Positions 35,647 to 42,478 of a DNA stretch of 64,000 nt are shown piece after piece. The number at the start of each line of letters is the position of its first letter. The first letter of the stretch is position 1. Below the pieces are notes generated by a model that worked only from the letters and a program-made list of their open reading frames with translations, was not told where the DNA came from and did no database searches. The stretch lies in assembly GCF_029309835.1 (NCBI RefSeq), contig NZ_JARJHL010000017.1, positions 372,001 to 436,000 of the forward strand, read 5' to 3'. Source of the DNA: Paracoccus sp. DMF-8 (GTDB lineage: Bacteria; Pseudomonadota; Alphaproteobacteria; Rhodobacterales; Rhodobacteraceae). A program made the translations under genes and the position numbers.

Positions 35647-36268
35647 GAACGAACTCCTCTCAGACATACGGCATCCTTCGGCCAGGGCCATCGGAGTGCG
35701 GGTTACAAAAACCCGCCGTGCGAAGCACGCGGGTGGACTGGCTGCAGCCCACGTCGTCGAGGAAAACTGCCTGTAATTGGGCACTCCACCCCAAGTGGGG
35801 CGGGACCTGGCTTCGGTTGCCTTGTCGATTCTTATGTTCTGCTCAACCACGAATCTACGCATCCGGAAGGCGAGCGATCAACCAGAATCCTACGCTGGCG
35901 CGACGGAACAAAAAAAGAACTTGTGGATATCGTCCAGAACCCCTGGAACCCGACCGGAACGGTCCATTCCGGCAATTCCGGTCGCTGCGAAACCGGCGAA
36001 ACCGCCTCAGCGCCGCCCAATCAGCCCCAAGCTGACGAAGCGATGGCGACGAAGTGCAGATTGTCGCCAAGAACCGGCGCTTGGAATGCGCTGCGAGGGC
36101 TGCGGCAACGCCTGTCGCGTCGCGCGCTATCCGCTGAGAGTCCAATAAAACAAGGGGTGGAGTTGGGAGGTAGCGGCCAGTTCCACCTTCCGCCTGTCTT
36201 CCGGTCCTCGCGCTCTGCTTCGCTGAAACCGCCCCCGGCAGAGGGGCGCGAGGCGAACGGAGCAGCCC
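35647..36268. other. Intergenic region upstream of the early phage genes
   Basis: About 620 bp without a convincing gene. It contains an imperfect hairpin near 35713-35734 (CCCGCCGTGC/GCACGCGGG), an AT-rich patch near 35905-35930, and the second copy of the 30-bp repeat. Divergent promoters for the minus-strand gene and the early rightward operon are expected here. Confidence 0.5.
36176..36205. repeat. 30-bp direct repeat, right copy
   Basis: Differs from 33670-33699 at one base (C for A at position 21). It lies 63 bp upstream of the HTH gene at 36269. Confidence 0.75.
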
Positions 36269-36517
36269 ATGAAGGACATGCAAAACGACCCGGTGGAGGA
36301 GGTCCCTGACCTCCTAGCCGACTGGATCAGCCGCGAGCAGCTGGCCCGCGCACTGGATTTGACCACAGACACTTTGTCGCGGTGGGAGGCCCGCCGTCAG
36401 GGTCCGCCCTGCACACGCATAGGTCGTAAGACCTTCTATCGCCGCGCATCCATTCAGGAGTGGATCAGGGCGCAGGAACAGGCCCACCCGGTGCGCAAGA
36501 CGCGGGGGCGGTCATGA
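36269..36517 (+). CDS. Helix-turn-helix (excisionase-type) DNA-binding protein
   Basis: An 82-residue protein with a MerR-like/HTH_17 fold. WISREQLARALDLTTDTLSRWEARRQGPPCTRIGRKTFYRRASIQEWI shows the turn, the wing with GPP..RIGRK and the final Trp helix. Such proteins act as excisionases or small phage regulators. It is the first gene of a rightward early operon that runs to 38730. Confidence 0.75.
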   Translation: MKDMQNDPVEEVPDLLADWISREQLARALDLTTDTLSRWEARRQGPPCTRIGRKTFYRRASIQEWIRAQEQAHPVRKTRGRS

Positions 36518-36753
36518 CGATCCACCCCCGCAATTCCGCCTAGCCCGCCGACCGCGTGGCCGAGGCCCGCGCCGTCATCGCCGATGTCGCGCATCACAGC
36601 GATCTTCTCATCCGGCTCGCCTGCAATGTGCTCGTCCAGCATGGCGAGACGTCGGCTGAGCGAACGGAGGCGCAACGCCTGCTTGTGGTCGTTGACGCGC
36701 GGCGACCGGTGCGGCGCGCCCAACGCGAAGATCAGGGGAGGGCCGCGCGATGA
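36514..36753 (+). pseudogene. Small phage protein with an in-frame stop near its start
   Basis: An ATG at 36514, overlapping the previous stop, reads MTIHPRNSA and then TAG at 36541. The same frame continues openly as DRVAEARAVIADVAHHSDLLIRLACNVL to 36753. Either the stop is a nonsense mutation of a roughly 79-residue protein, or translation begins at the GTG at 36556. No family is recognised. The coupling to both neighbours suggests the longer form is ancestral. Confidence 0.5.
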
Positions 36754-37145
36754 TGCGCCGTGGCACGCCCGAGGCCGATCTTCAGCGCGCCGTCGTGCAG
36801 GCGCTGCGCATCGCCCTGCCCCGCACGGCCATCATCCATCACTGCGCCAACGAGGTGACCGAGGCCGGGCCCCGCGGGTCCAAGCGCCAAGCGATCCTCG
36901 TCGGCATGGGCGTCCATGCCGGGTTCGCCGATCTGATGGTGATCTGCGACGGCCGTGTCCTGTTCCTCGAACTGAAGGCGCCGAAAGGGCGCCTGCGGCC
37001 GGAACAGGAGGCATTCCGTGATGCCGTTCTGGCGCAAGGGTTCGGCTGGGCGCTGGTGCGCAGTCTCGACGATGCGCTGGGCGCGCTGGCCGATCACGGG
37101 TTCACCACGCGCATCGCCCCTGCCCCGCGGAGGCCCGCGCCATGA
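36750..37145 (+). CDS. VRR-NUC domain nuclease
   Basis: A 131-residue protein of the small stand-alone VRR-NUC (PD-(D/E)XK) class found in phages. The core is GMGVHAGFADLMVICDGRVLFLELKAPKGRL, with the active Asp and E-x-K. A Gln-rich C-terminal segment follows (RPEQEAFRDAVLAQGFGWALVRS). It is likely a structure-specific nuclease for phage recombination or replication. Its start overlaps the preceding frame and its stop overlaps the next gene by 4 bp. Confidence 0.85.
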   Translation: MMRRGTPEADLQRAVVQALRIALPRTAIIHHCANEVTEAGPRGSKRQAILVGMGVHAGFADLMVICDGRVLFLELKAPKGRLRPEQEAFRDAVLAQGFGWALVRSLDDALGALADHGFTTRIAPAPRRPAP

Positions 37146-38056
37146 GTCATGAGGCCACCAACTGGGCCATCAAGCAGCGCAGGCTGAAGCCGACGACCAA
37201 GATCGTGCTCTGGCATCTGTGCGACCGGTTCAACCCGGATTACGGCTGCTTTCCTTCGCAGGACCGGCTGGCGCATGACTGCGAGATCAGCCGGTCCACA
37301 CTGAACGATCACCTTGGCCAGCTCGAGGCGGTGGGCCTGTTGCGGCGCGTGCCGAGGCTCGATCCCGTGACCAAGCGTCAGCTGCCGACCCGCTACATCC
37401 CGGGGTTCGAGCCGGGCTTCACACCTGTGGCTGTAGCTCCGTGTCCGGAAATCGGACACGGGGATGGCACGAGGCCCGTGTCCGATTTTCCGGCCGACCC
37501 GTGTCCGGAAAATGCCGAAAGCCGTGTCCGGATTTCGGACACTAACTCTGTAAGGGAATCTCTAAGTAAACCAGTAAAGGAGGAGGAGGGCGCGCAGGCG
37601 CGCGGGGCGATCTCCGATGAGGTTTTCGGGAAGCTGCTGGCAGCGCTGGGCCTCGACCCCGTCGCCCTACCCAGCTGGTGGCAAGGCTGGCCGCCTCGGC
37701 TGCACGTCCAGCGCTGGCGGGACGAGCTGGGGCTGACCGAGGCGGAGATCATCGCCGCAGCCGAGGCCTCCCGCGAGGAGCATCCCGAACCGCCCGATGG
37801 GCCGAAGGCGCTGGACCGCGCCATGCAACGGGCGGCAGGGCGCAAGGTCGAGGATGCCGGGCGGAAACGGCGCAAGCCCAAGACGCCCTCCGCCCCGGCC
37901 GCCAAGCCGATCACAGACCTGCCCGCCTTCTATGCCGATCTGATCAACTCCGACCGATACCTGCCGGTCAGCGCGATCAGCAACACGATGCGCGATGCCA
38001 TGCTGGCACGTGGGTTGGTGACGGCCGAACGCATGCGCGAGCGAGGTGTTCGATGA
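37142..38056 (+). CDS. Helix-turn-helix replication-initiator-like phage protein
   Basis: A 304-residue protein. Residues 1-85 form a winged helix (IKQRRLKPTTKIVLWHLCDRFN, CFPSQDRLAHDCEISRSTLNDHLGQLEAVGLL) like those of phage replication proteins. A low-complexity middle (PCPEIGHGD, PVSDFPADPCPEN) is encoded by repeated GTGTCCG units. The C-terminal third is charged and helical. In lambdoid phages the origin lies inside the initiator gene, and the repeats here fit that design. The function is inferred, not proven. Confidence 0.6.
   Translation: MSHEATNWAIKQRRLKPTTKIVLWHLCDRFNPDYGCFPSQDRLAHDCEISRSTLNDHLGQLEAVGLLRRVPRLDPVTKRQLPTRYIPGFEPGFTPVAVAPCPEIGHGDGTRPVSDFPADPCPENAESRVRISDTNSVRESLSKPVKEEEGAQARGAISDEVFGKLLAALGLDPVALPSWWQGWPPRLHVQRWRDELGLTEAEIIAAAEASREEHPEPPDGPKALDRAMQRAAGRKVEDAGRKRRKPKTPSAPAAKPITDLPAFYADLINSDRYLPVSAISNTMRDAMLARGLVTAERMRERGVR
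37441..37542. repeat. Iteron-like GTGTCCG array (candidate replication origin or operator)
   Basis: Within 102 bp GTGTCCG occurs at 37441, 37478, 37501 and 37524. The first and last are each followed 5 bp later by the inverted CGGACAC, making two near-identical 19-bp palindromes (spacers GAAAT and GATTT). The array lies inside the HTH protein gene. Confidence 0.7.
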
Positions 38057-38730
38057 CACTGCAACGACCGATCGGCCGTGCGGGCAGTCGAGCCATTCAA
38101 CGTGCGTTGGGCGTGCAGGCGGCGCTGGAATGGGCGTTCCGGATCGAACAGGCGCAGCTGGAACTGCCGCTGCCCGCGGACATCACCGAGGAAGGCTTCG
38201 GCTTCGGCCTGGAATACGTCCTGCTCCAGCGCGCCGTGCTGGGCTGCAAGATCGATGGTGGCCAGCACAAGATCGGCGGCTACACCCACGAGGACGCTGA
38301 GGTCATCGCCGCCACTGTCGCCGGGATCCCCGACAGCCTCGGCGGCAAGCGCATGGCGATCCGCGTCGCCGAACTGGCCCGCGCCGGGCTGACGCCCGAC
38401 TGGATGCCCGGCGCCGTGCCGCGCTGCGTGCCCAGCATCGTGAAGCAGAACCAGCATGGCACGCATGCGGGCGCCATCGTCGTAGGCACGGAGCGCATCC
38501 GGGTTCGTGGTTCGGGCGCCCGTGCCACATGGAAGACCATCGACATCCTGGCCTGTCCGGTCACCTTCTCCCCCCACCCGCAGCAGATCAGGGCCGCCCG
38601 GCGTGGCTATGGCGACTGGTGGCAGGCGCTGAGCTGGGTTCGGGACGGGCTGATTGCGGGCGGGATGTTGCGGGAGGTTGAGGTGACAGGGGCGATGCCG
38701 AAGCCGCGGCCGTGGGAGGGGAGCCGGTGA
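38053..38730 (+). CDS. Conserved phage hypothetical protein
   Basis: A 225-residue protein starting with an ATG that overlaps the preceding stop by 4 bp. It begins MTLQRPIGRAGSRAIQRALG. It has a short acidic helical part, then KIDGGQHKIGGYTHEDAEVIAA and a basic C-terminal half (FSPHPQQIRAARRGYGDWWQAL). I do not recognise the family. Position at the end of the phage early operon suggests a replication or regulation accessory. Confidence 0.55.
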   Translation: MTLQRPIGRAGSRAIQRALGVQAALEWAFRIEQAQLELPLPADITEEGFGFGLEYVLLQRAVLGCKIDGGQHKIGGYTHEDAEVIAATVAGIPDSLGGKRMAIRVAELARAGLTPDWMPGAVPRCVPSIVKQNQHGTHAGAIVVGTERIRVRGSGARATWKTIDILACPVTFSPHPQQIRAARRGYGDWWQALSWVRDGLIAGGMLREVEVTGAMPKPRPWEGSR

Positions 38731-38786
38731 CATGTCAGACGGACCGTCATATCGCAGCTCCGGACTGTCCGACCCACGCTCGGACA

Positions 38787-39290
38787 TCATGCCCATTCAG
38801 ACCCTACCGGGCCGCTTCTCCGGTGTTTGGGCGCCCCAATATCCGCCTCTCCGACTTCAAGCTCTCGACCATCACCATGAAGCCATCCCGAAACGACGTC
38901 CCGGACGGCTGCAACACCAGCCTCGGTTCGCAAGGCGCATTCCCAGATTGTCGCAACCCTCCAACCGGCCAGCAACAAAGCCGATCGAACTGCCCCGTCC
39001 CGCATTGCATTCGCGATGAACTTCGATGCCCAGAACTCCGGGCGTGTTGCCGGAGTGCTTGCGTAACGGCAGCCCGGGTGTCGGTGCCAGAAGCACCCGT
39101 GCACGAAAATGACGGCCTTGTATTTCGGCAGCACAAGATCCGGATTGCCGGGTATGCCTTTCGCATGGAGGCGGTAGCGGAAGCCCAGCGCGTGCAGGGA
39201 CCGCCGGAGCACCAGTTCCGGCTTCGTATCCTTTGCGCGGATGCCAGCCATCATCCGGGAACGGGTCTGGCTGTCGACGATGTCGGTCAT
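38787..39290 (-). CDS. vsr: Very short patch repair endonuclease Vsr
   Basis: A 167-residue Vsr protein. It begins MTDIVDSQTRSRMMAGIRAKDTKPE and has the core LHAKGIPGNPDLVLPKYKAVIFVHGCFWHRHPGC with the catalytic Asp and His. Zinc-site Cys and His are also present. Vsr nicks T:G mismatches that arise from deamination of 5-methylcytosine made by a partner methyltransferase. It is divergent from the dcm gene, with AGGAGG 4 bp before the ATG. The pairing indicates that the methylase modifies cytosine C5. Confidence 0.92.
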   Translation of the reverse strand: MTDIVDSQTRSRMMAGIRAKDTKPELVLRRSLHALGFRYRLHAKGIPGNPDLVLPKYKAVIFVHGCFWHRHPGCRYASTPATRPEFWASKFIANAMRDGAVRSALLLAGWRVATIWECALRTEAGVAAVRDVVSGWLHGDGRELEVGEADIGAPKHRRSGPVGSEWA

Positions 39291-39357
39291 TTGCCTCCTG
39301 GCCTCGGCCGATGGACCTGGTATACAGCCAGTGATCCGAATTCGAGAGGTCTCTGAT

Positions 39358-40911
39358 TTGCCAGCCACTTTCGGCATTGTCGATCTGTTTGCAGGTCCAG
39401 GCGGCCTTGGAGAGGGATTCGCCTCGCTTGATGTTGGCGGGCAGCACCCATTCCACATCGGAATTTCGGTAGAGAAAGAGGCATCGGCACATCGGACGCT
39501 GCGGCTGCGCGCCTTTCTGCGTGACCATGTTTCGCGACACGACGCCCTTCCGGAAGCCTTCGTGAAGTTCCATGCCGGTGTGACGGACGAACCGGACTGG
39601 TCAGAGGTAGACGCCGCAGCATGGACAGAGGCGACCACAGAAGCTCGCTGTCTTGAGCTTGGCAGTGATGCAGCCGCAACAGCCATCGATGAGGCTATCG
39701 GTCGGCTGCGACAGAGCTTCGACGACACGATCCTGATCGGCGGTCCACCCTGTCAGGCCTATTCGCTGGTCGGGCGGGCCCGTTCGCGCGGCAAGACGGA
39801 CTACGTCCCAGAGGAAGACCACCGGCATTACCTTTTCCGCGAATACATCCGGGTGCTGAAAGAACTTCGCCCGGCCGCTTTCGTCATGGAAAACGTCAAG
39901 GGCATGCTGTCCTCGACCGTCGAAAGCCGACTGGTCTTCGAGATGCTGATGGAAGACCTGGCTTCCCTGGGCACGGGTCACGGCCATCACTACGAGCTTC
40001 GGGCGATCCGCCTTGCAGACGGTATGGCCACCCTGCAAGAGGCGGCACAGCCATCCGACTTCATCGTGCGTGCCGAACAATTCGGTGTTCCGCAGCGCCG
40101 CCATCGCGTCATCATCGTCGGCATCAGGTCGGATTTGGCAACCCGAGCATCCGGCGCAAGCATCGCGGTGTCGTGCACTACCCGCACGGTCGATGAGACC
40201 ATCGGCAACATGCCGCCTCTGCGCAGCGGCATCAGCCGCGCGTCAGACACCGCCGAGGCATGGAAAAAGGAGGTCGCAGGGTTCGCCAAACTGCTCGCGA
40301 AGATCTTCAAGGGCGAGCCGGATGGCGCCCTGCGGCCCGAGTTTCTTGATGTCGTGGAACTCCTGAAGCTCGGCGCCGAAACCCGACGCTCCTCCGCCAT
40401 GCTTCACGCAGGCTATGGAACATCGAATGACGATCTGATGCGCTGGCTGGAGCGTCCCGGCTTGCGCGCGCTGACCCAGCACGAAACCGGGGGTCACATG
40501 GCCTCGGACCTCGGCCGCTACCTGTTTGCCGCAGTCTTCGGCAAGGTGCGTGGTTACAGCCCGAAGGCGGCCGACTTCCCGCTAGCCCTAAGCCCGGATC
40601 ACCGTAACTGGCACAGCGGTGTCTTCAACGACCGCTTTCGCGTCCAGCTTGCACACGAGCCTTCGACGACGGTTACCAGCCACATCTCGAAGGACGGGCA
40701 CTATTTCATCCACCCGGACCCGCTGCAATGCCGCAGCCTGACGGTGCGCGAGGCGGCGCGGCTGCAGACCTTCCCGGACGACTATCTCTTCCTCGGCAAC
40801 CGGACACAGCAGTATGTCCAGGTCGGAAATGCGGTCCCACCATTCCTGGCAAGACAGATTGCAGCGCTAGTCCATGCATCCCTGACAAAACCGGACACCC
40901 TCAACCTCTGA
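39358..40911 (+). CDS. DNA (cytosine-5) methyltransferase
   Basis: A protein of about 517 residues. Motif I is DLFAGPGGLGEGF, motif IV GGPPCQAYS with the catalytic Cys, motif VI MENVKGML, motif VIII QRRHRVIIVGI, motif IX RSLTVREAARLQTFPDDY and motif X VGNAVPP. The target-recognition region lies between VIII and IX. I choose the TTG at 39358, with GAGAGGT 8 bp upstream. A GTG at 39331 is possible; there is no ATG close to motif I. It would protect host DNA while the following genes act on unmodified DNA. Confidence 0.92.
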   Translation: MPATFGIVDLFAGPGGLGEGFASLDVGGQHPFHIGISVEKEASAHRTLRLRAFLRDHVSRHDALPEAFVKFHAGVTDEPDWSEVDAAAWTEATTEARCLELGSDAAATAIDEAIGRLRQSFDDTILIGGPPCQAYSLVGRARSRGKTDYVPEEDHRHYLFREYIRVLKELRPAAFVMENVKGMLSSTVESRLVFEMLMEDLASLGTGHGHHYELRAIRLADGMATLQEAAQPSDFIVRAEQFGVPQRRHRVIIVGIRSDLATRASGASIAVSCTTRTVDETIGNMPPLRSGISRASDTAEAWKKEVAGFAKLLAKIFKGEPDGALRPEFLDVVELLKLGAETRRSSAMLHAGYGTSNDDLMRWLERPGLRALTQHETGGHMASDLGRYLFAAVFGKVRGYSPKAADFPLALSPDHRNWHSGVFNDRFRVQLAHEPSTTVTSHISKDGHYFIHPDPLQCRSLTVREAARLQTFPDDYLFLGNRTQQYVQVGNAVPPFLARQIAALVHASLTKPDTLNL

Positions 40912-40984
40912 GGCACTTCGCGCACCTTGTAACGACGATCCGTTCGCGCAAGAGTAGATCGTGATCGTACTGCCAAGGGTTCGC

Positions 40985-42478
40985 ATGCAGGAAATTGTTG
41001 TTTCAAGACGGGCAGATGCCACTCCTCACGCCGCGGCATTGATCGAGGGTCTGAGGGATATCGGCTATTCTCTCGAAACGGCCATTTCAGACATCATCGA
41101 CAATTCCATCACCGCGGGCGCCCATCGGATCGAGATCGTCACAGAAACCTATTCGGACGAACCCTACATCGCGATCATCGACGATGGCCTGGGCATGACC
41201 GAAGACGAACTTGTCGCAGCAATGCGACCCGGCAGCAGGAACCCGCTGGCCACGCGTGATGAACCGGACCTCGGTCGGTTCGGCCTCGGCCTCAAGAGCG
41301 CCAGCTTCTCCCAGTGCCGTCGGCTCACGGTCGTGTCCCGGCGTTACGGGCAAACCAGCGCAGCAATCTGGGATCTTGATGATGTTGCCGAACGGAACGA
41401 ATGGGCGGTTCAATTGCCCGATCAATTCGATCTCATCCCGGGCATCGAGAAGCTGGGGCAGCATGGCACGCTTGTGCTCTGGCAGAAACTTGACCGCCTG
41501 ACTGGCGGTTATTCCCACAATGCAGCCAAGCGCGCCGAGGTCATCAACCAGAGGATCGCGGAAACAGAGCGCCACCTGCGCCTCGTGTTTCATCGGTTCA
41601 TGGAGGATGCCAAGCCGCTGCGCATTCTCCTAAACGGGCGACTGCTTCGCCCACTTGATCCGTTTGCCCGAAAGAACCCCGCGACCATTTCAGACCCGGA
41701 AGAAAAGCTGACCCTGATCAGGGGAGATGTAGAGATCCAGAGCTTCACGCTTCCCCATCATAAGCAGATGGGAAAGACGGAATGGGAGGATATAGGCGGG
41801 CCGGAGGGTCACCTGAAATCGCAGGGCTTCTACCTCTATCGCGGCAAGCGCCTGATCCTGCACGGCACATGGTTTGGTCTGTGCCGCCAATCGGAACTGA
41901 CCAAGCTGTCCCGGGTCAGGATCGACATTCCCAACAGCATGGACGCCGACTGGAAGATCGACGTCAAGAAATCCTCAGCACAACTGCCGCCAGTCGTGCG
42001 CGATCGCCTGAGAAAGGTCATCGAGCGCATCCTCGCCGGTTCAAAGCGCACCTACAGCAAGCGGGGACAGAAGCTCGTCGATCATGAACGGCTGCCCATG
42101 TGGCATCGGATTCAGGCAGATGGGCAGATACGCTACCGCCCGAACATCGAACACCCGGCGTTTGCCGATTTCGCCGAAAGCCTGCCCCCGGACCTTCGGC
42201 GCGGCTTCTTCAACTGCATTGCTCTGGTCGGGGCGTCATTGCCCATCGAAACGTTGCACGCAGACATGGCAGGCACGGCCGAACAGATCGTTACGGATCG
42301 GGTGGACGAAGACGCGCTTGCCCAAGCCGTGCAGGCAACCCTCTCCGTCCTTCTGGGCGCGCGCAAGGACATCAAAGAAATCAAGGCACTGATGAAGGAC
42401 GTCGATCCGTTCAGATCGGCCTGGGAAGATACGGAACGCATCATCGCGGCGACGATCGAGACGAAGGAAGACAAGTGA
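40985..42478 (+). CDS. GHKL ATPase, MORC/MutL-like, of a restriction-type system
   Basis: A 497-residue protein with an N-terminal Bergerat ATP-binding fold. The N box is AISDIIDNSITA, the G1 box IIDDGLGM (near residue 66) and the G2 box GRFGLGLKSASF. An S5-like transducer domain and a helical C-terminal part follow. It is not MutL proper, because it lacks the MutL C-terminal domain. MutL/MORC-like ATPases beside Z1, REase and AIPR genes were described by Iyer, Abhiman and Aravind (2008) as predicted restriction components. The ATG at 40985 has AAGGG 5 bp upstream. The stop overlaps the Z1 start. Confidence 0.85.
   Translation: MQEIVVSRRADATPHAAALIEGLRDIGYSLETAISDIIDNSITAGAHRIEIVTETYSDEPYIAIIDDGLGMTEDELVAAMRPGSRNPLATRDEPDLGRFGLGLKSASFSQCRRLTVVSRRYGQTSAAIWDLDDVAERNEWAVQLPDQFDLIPGIEKLGQHGTLVLWQKLDRLTGGYSHNAAKRAEVINQRIAETERHLRLVFHRFMEDAKPLRILLNGRLLRPLDPFARKNPATISDPEEKLTLIRGDVEIQSFTLPHHKQMGKTEWEDIGGPEGHLKSQGFYLYRGKRLILHGTWFGLCRQSELTKLSRVRIDIPNSMDADWKIDVKKSSAQLPPVVRDRLRKVIERILAGSKRTYSKRGQKLVDHERLPMWHRIQADGQIRYRPNIEHPAFADFAESLPPDLRRGFFNCIALVGASLPIETLHADMAGTAEQIVTDRVDEDALAQAVQATLSVLLGARKDIKEIKALMKDVDPFRSAWEDTERIIAATIETKEDK

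Noticed and set aside
37441-37542. CRISPR array
   Set aside because: Repeats are 7-19 bp with irregular spacing and lie inside a coding gene. No uniform repeat-spacer pattern exists anywhere in the window.
40985-42478. Genuine mismatch-repair MutL acting with Vsr
   Set aside because: The Bergerat ATPase boxes are present, but there is no MutL C-terminal endonuclease or dimerisation domain, and the operon partners are Z1, PD-(D/E)XK and AIPR.
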